Assembly (NCBI GenBank): GCA_932521035.1 | Contig: OW051495.1 | Location: 6,634,001 to 6,698,000 of the forward strand | Origin: Oscheius dolichura | Taxonomy: Eukaryota; Nematoda; Chromadorea; Rhabditida; Rhabditidae | Direction of reading: 5' to 3' | Length of the DNA stretch: 64,000 nucleotides | Part shown: one piece after another, positions 10,565 through 21,687 of the stretch | Layout: each line of letters starts with the position of its first letter | Position numbering within the stretch: position 1 is the first letter of the stretch | Position numbers and translations under genes: made by a program | The notes under the pieces: generated by a model | Told to the model about the DNA's origin: nothing | The model's database searches: none | What the model saw: the letters and a program-made list of their open reading frames with translations, nothing else

Positions 10565-11581
10565 TTAAATGAACAAATAATCAGAAGGAAAGGCGTTTCT
10601 TAGACAGTTCTTCACGAAGCAATGGGAGGAGCAAAGAGTCACTGGGGAGGCGGCTTCTAAAATGGGTTGAGAATTGGAGAACAGTAAAGAAAAGAAACTC
10701 ACGTTGATAGCCGAGTGAAGAAGAGTCTCTTGCATTCTTAAAAGTGTCTTCAGCATATGATCCTTCTCCCGGACGGTCTCCTTCCAACGAGCGGACCTTC
10801 TCCTCTAAAGATCCCTTGTCCAGTTCGTCCTTTGCTGCTTCTTTTTCCAGCTGATGGTACATCTGACTACACTCTTCGGCCATGGCCAAATTCTTCTGCT
10901 GGGCGATATCTTTTTCTTCTTTCCGAGCCTTGGATATGTCACCGTTCTTCTTCTTCAAATCCGCCACCTCTTTCCTCTGCCCGGCCGTCTCCTTCTCCAT
11001 CTCGTTAATCTTCTTCAAATGACCGGCCTCCAGCTTGGCGTAGGCGTTTTTCAGGTCGTCCAACTGGTGCTCCTTCTCCATTAGTTGCTTCTTCGCTAAT
11101 TCCAGATTTGGCTGGGCGGCGTCACCCTCCCCCTGGGCATCTTCCATCGCGACGCTTGAAGCAGTTGAATTGCTTTGTCGGAAGCTGCTTGTAATGGACG
11201 TCTTCCTAACTGGCGATAGAATTTTCCAAATTTTCTCGTAATCGGCAACCACAGCGGCGAACATTTTCTCCAATTCACGATCTCCTTTCATATGACGTGG
11301 GATAGAATTTCTCTAAAATGAAATTCATCAAGACTATTCTTAGATTAGAGCTACAATACTCTCAAAGAAAGGGAACCAACCTGTATATGGTCGCCGTTGA
11401 AGCAGGAAACTAAATCGACTAATTCAGCGTATTTCGTTCTCTCTCCTTGAAGATCGGCGTCCTTGTAGAAAGCTTTCATGAATTCCTCGAAGCGGCAATT
11501 GGTTGGAGGGTAGCCCTTCTTGTAGAGGCGCCGGAGATACTGCTCCCTACCCAAATCCCAGTCAAAATGCCTGGCCCTCAT
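10565..11581 (-). CDS. Novel coiled-coil protein, 300 aa (copy B of a tandem duplicate)
   Basis: Exons 11581-11381 (67 codons), 11312-10703 and 10656-10565 join in frame to 301 codons. The N-terminal domain has REQYLRRLYKKGYPP and FEEFMKAFYKD. Next comes RNSIPRHMKGDRELEKMF, then a long charged coiled coil (about residues 125-225, with KKQLMEKEHQLDDLKNAY and KEVADLKKKNGDISKARKEE). The C-terminal exon encodes a Cys-containing tail CSSHCFVKNC. The neighbour upstream (11632-12046) is a truncated copy of the first two exons. No known family was recognised; a structural or scaffold role is only a guess from the coiled coil. Confidence 0.6.
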
Positions 11582-11631
11582 CCTTCTACGAAGAAAAACG
11601 AACAACTGGGCGGAAAGACGGAATGCTTCTG

Positions 11632-12046
11632 TCAGTTCGTGTAAGTTTCCCGGTCGAGGCCAGAAAGGTAAAGTCTCATCAACTGCCCGGCATCCTCTCT
11701 CGAAGAAAGAAAGAACCGTAATCCCAGTGGAGGAATCAGAAAAAAAAGCCAAGAATAAAAGCATGAAATGTTTATAATATTCCGATCTCCCTTCATATTG
11801 CGTGGGATGGAATTTCTCTAAAATTAGAGTAAAGTAACGTAAATAAAAAAAGAAACCCACCTGAATTGAGTCGTGAAAGTCATCAATTATCGCCCCCAAG
11901 CGAAGCCGTTGGTCTTGTGGAAGACTGATGTTGTCGAAGAAGGTTCTGATGAAATCCTGGAGACTGCCGCTTGATGAAGGGCAGCCTTTCCTGTAGAGAT
12001 GGTAGAGATACTGCTCCCTGTACGACTCCCAATAAAAAGGTGACAT
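11632..12046 (-). CDS. Truncated tandem copy (copy A) of the 10565-11581 gene, 123 aa
   Basis: Exon 12046-11861 (exactly 62 codons) encodes MSPFYWESYREQYLYHLY, GSLQDFIRTFFDN and DDFHDSIQ. Exon 11817-11632 (62 codons including the stop) starts RNSIPRNMKGDR. Both match copy B (REQYLRRLY; RNSIPRHMKGDR), and the intron positions are identical (after IQ, phase 0). After MKGDR the similarity stops, and the frame runs through what was once the upstream DNA of copy B, ending only about 50 bp before copy B's ATG. It is likely a partial duplicate; it may be translated, or may be a pseudogene or alternative first exons of copy B. Confidence 0.5.
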
Positions 12047-12325
12047 CGTTCCACGAAGAAAAGCCAACAAATGAACGGATGGGCACGGAATGCTTCCGTC
12101 CTGTCAAGTTAACCAGCCAACCGTTTCGACAGAGGAGACGGTTGGTCGATGTGTCAATTTACATAACTTGTAAAGGGGTAGTACCGGGAAAACAGTTGAC
12201 AGTTAATTTATTGGAGGTAATTCAAACAGTTGGGTTACGGGTCAACATCTGTACAGGGGTGGTGGTGACCTTCCTGTTGGTGAACACCGGCGGCAGAGTC
12301 TTGTCAATGAATCTTCTGAATATCT

Positions 12326-13397
12326 TCAGCCGGATCTGAAACATCTTCTGTACCGTAAATCCATGGGGTTTCCCACTTCGTTGTGATACTTCAACAAGAT
12401 ACTGGCCAGTATTTGCTGTTTAAAGACAAGGAACAAAGGGTAGACACAAAACATCCAGTCCTGTTGACTAGCCGAGGGGATCGACTGTGTCCCGAAGAAG
12501 AGAATCCAAGCCGTGGCATTGGAAACGACGATACAGAAGTACTCGAGAGTGAATCTGACCCGTTGCCTTCCCGTATTCTTACAGTAATACCTCTTCTCCC
12601 TCTTGCGGACCTGGACCTGGATAAGGAATGGTTGAACTGACTTTTTGGTCGAGTAGAGATGGCACACAATCTGAAAATGGGTCAAACAATCAGGGAAGGG
12701 TCCACAACTGACCACGGCATAAAGAGTAGCTGAGAAGAGGGCAGGTGTAACGGCAAGGGGGAGAATCACGGTCAGGTTAAAAGTATTGGTCAGGTTCAGG
12801 GGGTTGTGGTAGAAGAAGCCGAAGTGTTTCCAATCGACAGTAACCCTAAACTCTTATTCTGGGGGTATTCGACCAAATACCTGCAGCAGTCGGAGTTGAT
12901 CAGGACAAAGAGGACAAGAGTCAAGGAGAGGACAGAGGGTAAAAGGGAGAAAAAGACAATTATGAACCGTTTGATGTCAATCGAGAATTTGACCACGATG
13001 AATCTGCAACCTCTGTCTAACATCCCATAGAACCTACCTATGGAGAGTAATGACCATTTGGAGAAGGCCCTCGACGAACCAGGAATACAACAACAGGATG
13101 GAGAGGACCCCCAGGAATTGACTATCCAAGCCATTCTCGAAGAAATACGACTGAAATCGACTACTTACTTGAATGGGGACAAATTACCTCGGCTAGGATA
13201 GAAGGGCCTATATAGGCGGCGAAGATCAAACAGAGGAGAAGATCGTTGAACAGGGAAGCGAGGGCTGTTATGAAGAAATTACTCGTCTTCCACAATTCCA
13301 GGCGGATGATTGTAATGATAATACCTAGGATGAACAGGACCCCGAAGACCGAAGCGATTTCGAGGATCACTCCGATGACGGGATAGAGCGTCGACAT
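12326..13397 (-). CDS. 7TM chemoreceptor, Srx family
   Basis: The start ATG is at 13397 (MSTLYPVIGVILEIASVFG). Exons supply TM1-TM2 (LWKTSNFFITALASLFNDLL), TM3 (FFENGLDSQFLGVLSILLLY then LQMVITLHRGCRF) and TM4 (FIIVFFSLLPSVLSLTLVL). The loop DCCRVTVDWKHFGFFYHNP follows, then TM5 (LTVILPLAVTPALFSATLY) and TM6-TM7 (FTLEYFCIVVSNATAWIL). The Cys-x-aromatic..W.F loop and overall order fit Srx receptors. One implied intron, near 13022-13046, is only about 25 nt, so that junction is uncertain. Expected function is odorant or pheromone reception in sensory neurons. Confidence 0.65.
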
Positions 13398-13842
13398 CTG
13401 CAGAATGATGGGTGATGAAATGATTATACCTGTTGTCACATGAGGGGAATAATGAGGAATGGGACGATAACTAGCACGGCGAGCATCCGTCACCATGTCT
13501 TCCTGGTAATTTCCTTTGTGGAATGAAGATGGGAATGAGAGAGGGGGAATGTAAGGGGGAATAATAAGGGGGCAGGTAGGGGACGGGTACTGTAGTTGGG
13601 CTATTTTATGCAAAGAAGAGAGCTGGCTTAATTAGAGAAAATATGAGAGGAAAGCCTCTTTTGTCCTGTTTCTTCTTGAATACAACTCTTAAAATTCTAC
13701 ACATTTCCTAGTTCCTCCATCTGTTCCTCGATGTGTTGTGTATTCCCCCCAGTGATCTCTCCTCCCGGCCAGGTTAATCAATCACTGCCCATCTTATAAG
13801 AAGAGTACTCTCTTCCCCCTCCCCGTCCGTCTTCTCGTCAGA

Positions 13843-15236
13843 ATGTCTTCCGATCTGCCGACGACTCAACGCGCCCTCGTCTACGAGGAGTACAATGGTC
13901 CCATGGTAGTCAAGCAGGTCCCCGTTCCCGAGACAAAGGACGACGAGATCCTCGTCAACATCAAATACTCGGGAGTCTGTCATTCGGATCTTCATGGATA
14001 TTTGGGAGATTTCCACTTTATGTGCCAGCTGCCGATTATTGGAGGACACGAGGGATCCGGGATCGTGGTGAAGGTTGGCAGCAATGTGAAGGGATGGACG
14101 GTTGGCGACCGGGCCGGTGTCAAGGTGGGATATTCCATTTCGTCCTCATCCTGTTCTTTTTAATGTTTCCTCATACTTTTTATCAAGAAAGCTTCTATTC
14201 ACGAGAGAGGTTTCTTCTCGTCTAAAAAAAGAGGGGTTCCAGTGAAAGGGCATGGCGCTGATTGATAGTTCCTGCTTGACAACACATGGCCGGCGAACAG
14301 AAAAAGAGTCTCTAGGACAAAGAACGCCAAGAAAATTTTAATGACAGGCCTTTTCAGGTGTTCAACAATAACTGTTACTCGTGTGAATGGTGCAAACGGG
14401 GACACGAGTCGTCCTGTATGGCGAAGAGTAGCCACGGGTTCATTGAAGACGGCACCAACCAGGAATACCTTGTACTTCGTGCCCTAGACGCTATTCGAAT
14501 CCCAGAAGGAGTTGATATGCCCACCGCTGCTCCTGTTCTTTGTGCTGTAGGCCCGTTTGTGCCAAGAGTACAGTAGTTTCAGGGCATGACCGTCTACAAG
14601 GCTCTGAAAGAGTCAGATGTAAAACCGGGACAGATAGTGGTCCTCACCGGTGCTGGAGGAGGACTTGGCTCGTTCGCTATCCAGTATGCCAAAGCTATGA
14701 GAATGCGTGTTCTGGCCGTCGACCACCCCAGTAAGGAGCAGCACTGTAAAGAACTCGGAGCCGAGTGGTTTGTGGATGGATTCAACACTCCAGACATTGT
14801 TAATACCATCAAAGAGGTGAGTCACCGTTCAATTGCAGTAGAGGATAAAGTTAAGCTGACAAATGGTGGACCACATGGCGTTGTCAACCTGGCAGTGAAC
14901 ACCCAAGCCATGGAGAAGGCCATCGAGTACGTGAGACCTCGGGGAACCGTGGTCTTTGTTGCGTTGCCGAAGGATCCTATTGTTAGTCTGGGTTGAACAA
15001 AGACAACTCCCTTCCAGGTCAAAATAAACTCGATGATCTGCATCTTCAATGCCATCACCATCAAGGGAAGTATCGTGGGTAGTAGAATAGACGTGGACGA
15101 GGCGATGGACTTCGTGGCGAGGGGAGTGGTCAAGGTGCCCTACAAGCTGGTCTCCCTCGAACAAGTGCCGGAGATCTACAAAGACATGATCGAGGGGAAA
15201 GTCACCTCCCGTGCTATTGTGGACTTTTCTCTATAA
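13843..15236 (+). CDS. sodh-1: Zinc-dependent alcohol dehydrogenase (SODH-like)
   Basis: Five exons join in frame: 13843-14124, 14358-14546, 14583-14816, 14856-14981 and 15018-15236 (about 349 aa, normal for class ADH). Catalytic zinc ligands are visible in GVCHSDLH and GGHEGSG, and structural zinc Cys in NCYSCEWCKRGHESSC. The NAD-binding Rossmann motif is GAGGGLGSFAIQYAKAM, with the acidic LAVD after it. C. elegans sodh-1/sodh-2 are cytosolic medium-chain dehydrogenases that oxidise ethanol and other alcohols with NAD+; this role is inferred by similarity. The symbol marks the SODH group and does not settle orthology to sodh-1 versus sodh-2. The first intron (233 nt) is the longest. Confidence 0.9.
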
Positions 15237-15256
15237 TGAATCATTCCCCGACACCT

Positions 15257-15281
15257 TTTGTTTTGATTGACCCCGTAATCA
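15257..15281 (+). promoter_or_regulatory. Repeated 25-bp motif, copy 1
   Basis: TTTGTTTTGATTGAC + C + CCGTAATCA. The same 25 bp occurs at 20289-20313 with a single base change (C to G at position 16). The half TGATTGAC matches the known PBX/PREP-type homeodomain core, and TAATCA is also homeodomain-like. Copy 1 lies 174 bp before the ATG at 15455. A regulatory function is a guess. Confidence 0.35.
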
Positions 15282-15454
15282 CAACTGCGAGCCATGCTGT
15301 CCTCCCTCAGGGCGAGATGCCATCGGCCTGCCGCCGGCAGCTGGCAGTGTAACGATGAAAATACTCAGCTCAACGCCCCCACCTGAGCCATCGATCCCAT
15401 TCCTATTCCTTTTCTCGTTCCTTTCTTCCGAAAGAGTAGATTCAGGTAAAAACC

Positions 15455-16516
15455 ATGTCTCCGATGAGTGCAGCCCGCTTTGCACGAGATGACGTGGATG
15501 CGGAGACCAAGTGGTGGCAGGACTACCCGAAGACGTGAGTTGGAGAGGAGGGGATGGACAACGGAGACTGTTACAGGAAGTACGTCGATAGGGCCAGGGC
15601 TCAGAACACCTTCGACCAGTACGTGTCCGGAGTCTGGGACAAGCCAAAACAACTGGCCAGGAGCGCTTCCTTCACTAAGTTAACCTATTACAAGGTGGGG
15701 CTGTTCCTATTCCTGTTTAGGATAGTTTTAGGATGCTGTTCATGACTTCCCTCCCATCCGTAAATCTGACTCCGTCTCTACGTTGGCTCCATCGCTAGCC
15801 CTACCCCAGTACTGCAGGTACCTAATCTACTTTCCTTACTTTATTCCGAATTGAGCTTTTCTGGGGCAGTCCAAAGTTTTCAGAGAGGCCCAGCGAATTG
15901 TGCATACGGTGCCCGTCTACAAGCCCCACGTCCACAATTGGTACAACAAGAGTTATTCCGTCGCCCGCTACAATGTCTGTCCTCCCCTATTCTCCCGTAA
16001 TATACTCTTCCAGGACACCCACCGGGAGATCAACAAGCCCTACAAGCCCAACCTGCACTATATCCCGGCCGCCTCCAGCCATGTTCCCTATTACACCTTC
16101 CAGACAAAGAGGATATTCTTCGATGAGGTGGGACGGGTCTCAATCTATTGAAATTCTTATTTTGTAGAAGATGAACAACAACAAGTCCTACCTGAGAGAA
16201 TCACAGAAATATCTAGACCGATATGTCGGATCCAGACTGAAGGTACCCTTCTACCTTTTCGTTTTTATTCCCCTCCTTTAGGCCGACGACTTTGCCAACC
16301 GTTTCGCCTACTCTGCCTATGAATGGAGGAAACCCCAAGACCACGCATTCAACCGCCACTTCATGTATGACCAAGGAGTGAGCCCTCTTCTACTATTTTC
16401 TATAACATATTCCCTTCCAGGTGCACGTGTCCGTGCCGACCGGCAACCCGGTGTCCTACTACGACAAGCAGTCCCTCCGTCGTCTATACAAACTGACTGG
16501 TCGCTTCTACTTCTAA
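15455..16516 (+). CDS. Unknown Tyr/Arg-rich structural-type protein, 264 aa
   Basis: Seven exons (15455-15534, 15577-15694, 15732-15817, 15884-16127, 16168-16242, 16282-16377, 16421-16516) join in frame to 265 codons with normal splice sites. The product is basic and aromatic: DAETKWWQDYPKT near the start, YVSGVWDKPKQLARSASF, VYKPHVHNWYNKSYSVARY, YLRESQKYLDRYVGSRL, and a C-terminus RRLYKLTGRFYF. There is no signal peptide, membrane segment or catalytic motif. The regular short exons and strong codon pattern make it a real gene, but I do not recognise the family. The style (Tyr, Trp, Pro, Arg) suggests a cytoskeletal or filament-associated protein. An AATAAA lies at 16605. Confidence 0.7.
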
Positions 16517-16604
16517 TTCTGGTCCCCACTCCGTCAACATATGCTCTTCCCCGGTTCTTCTCTCTCCAGTAGATGTGCTTTCTCTTGTCTAAATTCTAAA
16601 TGGG

Positions 16605-16610
16605 AATAAA
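16605..16610 (+). terminator. AATAAA polyadenylation signal
   Basis: AATAAA sits 89 nt after the stop of the 15455-16516 gene and before the next plus-strand gene. Confidence 0.6.
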
Positions 16611-16778
16611 TGGGCTTCTTATCGTGCTGGGACCATTTGTTGGCAGAAGGGAGAGCTGATAAGCGGAGGAGCAGACGAGGGTGAAAGACAAAAGATTACT
16701 AGGCAAAAGAATTACGTTTCGGCCTTTCTTGTCCAGTTTTCTAGTTATTTATTTAATTTTTCGTTTCTAAAGACAATC

Positions 16779-17207
16779 ATGGAGATTCCATTTCTTTGGT
16801 CTCTTCTCACCACGCATTTATTGCCAAAAGATCCCGTATTTCAGATGCTGGGACCCAAATGCACGGGATTCATAATTGTCATGTCAATTTGGGGGACAGT
16901 CTTCCTGGTAAGTCTTCTTTCCCTTCTTTTTCGAATTCTTATCCTCTAGGCGATCCTAGGCGGTCTGTATTATAACCAATCCGTCGGTTTGTTGGAAGAT
17001 CTGCCGGACGAGGCCTCCGGATTTGAACAGGAATCGTGGGAGACGAGAAAAAACCACATCATAGAGTAAGTATCTCTTTCTTTTCTTTTAACCGGGATCC
17101 AATATAGTCTCTTCAATCAAAATGCCTACAACTGCTGGGCCGCTGCCGGTGGCTACGCCGTTCTCGGAATAGTATTCGCCATCCGGGCTTGCTGCCTCTG
17201 CCGGTAA
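16779..17207 (+). CDS. Ribonuclease kappa (RNASEK)-like membrane protein, 114 aa
   Basis: Exons 16779-16907, 16950-17065 and 17108-17207 make 115 codons. Hallmarks of the RNASEK family are present in order: LGPKCTGFIIVMSIWGTVFL (TM1 after a conserved GPK), then GGLYYNQSVGLLEDLP. The lumenal YNCWAAAGGYAVLGIVFAI (TM2) follows, with the conserved YNC-x2-A-x-G. The usual length is about 95-140 aa. RNASEK is an endoribonuclease-like protein associated with the V-ATPase and with endocytic uptake in other animals; those roles are from the family. The tail ends CCLCR just after TM2, without the usual longer cytosolic tail. Confidence 0.85.
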
Positions 17208-17303
17208 TCTCCCCCTGCCCCATCCCCTTCCCAGTTCAGTTCTCGGATTTGTACAGTAAGAAAGTGTTTTATATTATTTTGTACAGTAAGTACAGTAAAC
17301 CGT

Positions 17304-18798
17304 CTAATATCTCCGAATCAGGAGGTCGTAGAATAATCGCTGTGAGAGTCCCTCATAATTACTGGTCACGGCTTCACGGAACAGTTGAGCGGAATGTTCG
17401 CTGATCTCTTTGACTTGTGAAATGAGCCGGAGCAGTCGAGAGAGACGCATCAATTGTTGGGAACGGGACAGCTCCGGCCGCGTCGAGGCGATGTGTTCGT
17501 AGAGTTTCTTTGAATAGACGTCACGCACTATTGAGGCCTTCTTCAACCCGTCCGTGCTGATATCCACCGCTAATTATAGGCATTCTTTTTGAAAGGGAGG
17601 GAGACTCACGTGTGGAGAACATGGCGATGACCTTGAGGGCGGTGTATTCTATCTCGTCGAACTTCAGCTCACTATAGGTCGGGTAGATCACATTCTCGGT
17701 TAGTTTGTTGATGATGGAGGCATTTCGAGACAGCCTGAATTGAAGGGGCAGTATGAAACCCTGAGAGAGGGGCTTACAGCGAAGAGAGACTCTGCACATG
17801 GCTCAGGTTCTCATTTATGGATAGCCAGATCTCGGGAGAGAGTTTATTCCGCAATTGGCATTCAACCAGATAAAAGACTCGGAAATCAAGCAGATTGTAT
17901 TGTACTATTTTTATCTGAAAATAAATAAATAAAAGAGTAGAGGGATGTCATACCATATCCTCCATTTTAAAGTCCATAAAATAATGGGTCGAATGGAGGA
18001 GATCAATATAGGAGACCGGCCACCGGCCACAGTTACTCAACACGTTCAATTTCACTTTAGGAATACCAGCATCGACGCAAGCCTGAAGCCGTCTGTTTTT
18101 CCGGGAGAAAAGGCTACCGTTTCCCTTGAGCAACAGAGAGCAGGGTTTCTTATGAATTCTACCAGAGGAATATCCAGATTTATACAGGTTAGACTGGGAC
18201 TGGGCCCCTTTTCATTTAATGACATTCTGAAGAAATGGAAAATGGAAAAGGAATATGGAGGAACTTACCTATGGCACATGAGGATAGTTTCAATTGAGCC
18301 GGGGACCGTCAGAGGGGTCTCTATCAGGAGAGGATAATGGAACATCTTCTGAAAGAGACAAAAGGAAAAGAAAGGTGAAGGGACTCACCATAACCGCGGA
18401 TACGGTAGTCGGATCCAAGAACCGTTCCTTCTGTCCCGTCCTCCTCAGTTCTGAAGCCTATTCTCACCCGTCCTCTGAAGGGAACAAACCTCTTGGGTCC
18501 ATATTCAGCGAACAACATTTCTTAAAACGGCAGGCTGCACAATTCCGCTTGTTTTCTGAATCTTCCCTCCTTGTTATCCACAAACAAACCCCCGGCTTAC
18601 CCGTCGAAATGGGGCAGTCCCCTTTCTTCCGGCACGGAAACGGCCTTTTCACATTTGCACATCGATAGAAAAAAATCCGGCAGCTGCTGAAAGGGAAAGG
18701 GGAATAAAAATGGAGGGGAGGACAACTCACTCACAAACGATAGCCTTGTAGTGGAGACCGGCCTCCGGGTGGTCACAGACCTGGCACGGGCCATCCAT
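17304..18798 (-). CDS. Nuclear hormone receptor (divergent nematode type)
   Basis: ATG 18798 begins MDGPCQVCDHPEAGLHYKA, the first zinc finger. It continues after an intron at VC|DSCRIFFYRC, so the P-box region is CDSCRIFF rather than CEGCKGFF. The second finger follows: CRKKGDCPIST ... RNCAACRFKKC, then LNMDPRGL. Downstream minus-strand exons give a ligand-binding domain: DLLHSTHYFMDF, VECQLRNKLSPEIW, ELKFDEIEYTALKVIAMFS and RLSRLLRLISQVKEISEHSA, ending LLIRRY-stop at 17304. The product is a ligand-regulated transcription factor in the nucleus. Nematodes carry hundreds of such supplementary receptors; the exact subtype is not resolved. Upstream coding exons are possible but were not found. 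Confidence 0.85.
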
Positions 18799-20288
18799 CC
18801 ATAGACCTTGAACTGGGAAAAGGTGGAATAGAAGAGAGAATAAGTAAAAGAGAAGCTCACGTTTTGGAAAAGACGAGAAAACTGGGATTTGATCCCATGA
18901 CAACGTCTCTAATTAGATGTTCTCAAACACAGACAAGCACAACTTTTTATGCGGTTAATTTGTAACGACTCCCACACTCGAAGAGGAACCTGATCATCCC
19001 CTTTCTCGGAATATGACAAATACTTGAGGGTGTACGTTGACTGAGGGAGCACCTGCTATACTGAACCAAGGAAGTGGCGAGAACACTCGGCCTCAGTGGA
19101 CAATACGGTAATCTATAAAGGCAAGCGACGGGTAGCTGAGGAGTCGTTGCTATGTTTGTGGGGATAAACAGAGATTCGCATCACACGGCGCACTTGGCGG
19201 ATCAGAAAATACAGGATGACGCAACCGAAGGCGGCCGTTCAAATTCCAACCGGCATAATTAATGCCACCCCGTGTGACTAGTGTGCACTTCGGGAATACG
19301 GAACACAAGGTTTGATGATCAGGATGTGCTCCGGAGGCCAGAAAGATCAACAGAGGCAAAGAAGAGAGGCAAAAAAAGAATGATTCAGCGGCCGCGTGCT
19401 GCTCAATTAGTTTTTTTTTGGATAGTCTTAGAACCAGAACAGGTGATTATTATCAGCATGTAGCACAAATCGAAATGTCACTCTCTCATTCATTCTCTGA
19501 GCCCTGAGGGTGTGTTCTCCCAAGGAGGATTAAAGTGTGCTTCACACGACGGACGTCAGTAGCCAATTATCCGCTGATGTGTAAAATAGACAGATTCCGT
19601 GAGGGGGAGATAAAGATAGATTACACGCTTCTACGGGACATTGTCGCTTGTTATTTCCCACTTCTACTCGCCCTGTTGTTTTCGGTGTCCCAGTTCCAAT
19701 TTCTAACTTCAATATTTTTAATTCAACCCATGGGAAACATGTAAAGCACACGAAGAGCAGCGTTGGTCTCTCGTGCCTGCCCTATTTTCCTTCTCTCTCT
19801 CTCTCTCTCGCTGCAGACCACCCATCCCTGCACTGTTCTCCGTCCTGTGCTTTGGCATTTGAGGGGAACACCGCGGTTTCTCTGTGCTCTGACCCGAACA
19901 TTCGGCGATTCTCCTACCATTGGTCCAGCCTTGCACGTAAACTCAAGCTTCCCGTTCTATTTCTCTTCTTTTCTTCTAATAATGTCTTCCATTTCCAGAT
20001 ACATACATTACTCAATTTTTGGTTTAATTTTTTGCGATCTCCTCATCAGAGACCTCTTGACCGTGAGGCAAAATAAGCAGTTCATAATGTATGTTTTTTT
20101 AGAAAGCTAGCTCTCATTCTCTTGTCAGTAGATATCATTTTAGATACTTCGACAAACCCATAGAATGCAAGTTGAATAACAAATGGGATAAGGATCGAGA
20201 TGATGGCTGACCCGTATGGCTGAGGAGGTGAGACGGCGGCTAAGAGGGAACTCTCTGACGGGAAAACTATATCTGAATTCAGCTATAG
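18799..20288. other. Intergenic, microsatellite only
   Basis: This is the upstream region of the nuclear receptor. It contains a (CT)n run near 19792-19810 and several short open frames without motifs. A short box-B-like segment near 18878-18895 was judged too weak to call a tRNA fragment. Confidence 0.5.
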
Positions 20289-20313
20289 TTTGTTTTGATT
20301 GACGCCGTAATCA
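20289..20313 (+). promoter_or_regulatory. Repeated 25-bp motif, copy 2
   Basis: This is the second copy of the 15257-15281 motif (24 of 25 identical, same strand). It lies immediately before a splice-acceptor-like CAG and the acidic exon starting near 20317. Confidence 0.35.
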
Positions 20314-21420
20314 GGCAGCTTCCAGATGAAGAACTTCTGAACGACGATCTGCTTGAGATGTTCGAGCCCCAGGTAGGCGGTATCCCCGCAAATAAAAGAA
20401 GCATATGCTACATTTAACACGAGCATAGGCTACTTTTATCTACGTTGAAAGTTGTTCCAATTCTAGAACGTTTCCAATAGCCAAAGAGTAAGGGGTGGAG
20501 AGGAATCTGACGAGAAGACATATTTGAACGAGGATCTCCTGGACATGTTTGCACCGACACCAATGAATACCGATGGAGGGAAACGATACGCAGTCAGATC
20601 TTGAGGACAACCCGCCGATCAAACACCGTCTCCTCGATCCACAAATCAAGACGAAAGTGACCTGTGTTCATCCGTGTCCAATCTTATCCTTCAACCGGAC
20701 AGAGGCTCGGAGGACGAAGAAGACGATGATCCTGCCTGCGTTCAGCCACTTCGTCAAGTGCCGGCCCCGTCCATGGAGGGAGACGACCGTGGTCTCCGCA
20801 ACGGAATGAGACTAGTTGGCTCGTTCCGGTCAGAGAATACCACTAATATGCTTTTAAAAGAAGTGAAGGAGGAAATGGGACAATTGGAGTCTCTATACGC
20901 CGAAATGGAAGTGTAAGCTTTGGAAAATGGAATAAAATACAAGGCACCTTTCGAGATGTCGTGCTCATCATCCTCCCAGCAAAACATATTTAAAAGAGCC
21001 ATTCAAGAGCGAGGAGATCCCACATTGAGCCTTAGGGAAGAGACAAAGGCGACATCTATCTTCGAAAATAACGGTTAACGTGCAGAACGAAGAATCCAAA
21101 CAAAAAGCGACTCGACTGGAAGAAGAATTGAAAATACGTCAACAAGAAAAATTGCCCAACTGGCCTCGGAAAAAGAAACGACCGTACAGGATATGAAGGT
21201 TAGAACTCTTTTTTAAATTTTATAATAATGGGTTGATAGGAAAAACTGAGTTCCCTGGGGACATCTCTTCTACAAAAAAAAATGAAGCCGTGATTCTGGA
21301 AAGGGGCAACCTGCTGAGGGGAATTGATGAAGAAAGGGCCGATCACATGAATGCGAAGGTGAGGAGGTTCCGAAAGGTAATCGTGGATATCGATATAACC
21401 CTCTATGGGTATTTATAACG
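20314..21420 (+). CDS. Tentative acidic / coiled-coil protein, incomplete model
   Basis: Several exon-like stretches are on the plus strand. LLNDDLLEMFEPQ (about 20326-20371, followed by GTAGGC) is echoed by YLNEDLLDMFAPTP (about 20521-20566), which suggests an internal repeat. SDLEDNPPIKHRLLD follows near 20590, then an acidic and helical segment DRGSEDEEDDDPAC ... LLKEVKEEMGQLESLYAEME (about 20696-20910), and further charged segments to about 21420. I could not join all pieces in one frame or find a start. It may be a real coiled-coil gene or a decaying one; no family was recognised. Confidence 0.3.
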
Positions 21421-21687
21421 ACAAGATCTTTTGATGATTCAGCTAGATCAATTTGGAAATAGGCGTCAGATAGATCAATCTGTGAGAAGTGTTTCCCCCG
21501 TTCAGCGGTACAAAAATGTCATCCGTTGTCGGTAACGGGTATGGGGCATCTCGTAGAGCGTCATTTAGTCCGGTTGAAAAGCCAATACAAACACGAACTT
21601 TACCAGTATCCTTCTTCGAAACACATACAACGGGGAAATATCACTGAAGGGAGTACTGTAATTGCATGTAATAACGGTAGATTGTTT

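Noticed and set aside
18870-18920. tRNA-like T-arm (GGGATTTGATCCC)
   Set aside because: There is no complete cloverleaf or A box; the stem-loop has a non-standard loop.
19790-19812. (CT)n run considered as a regulatory tract
   Set aside because: It is a simple microsatellite; nothing ties it to a promoter.
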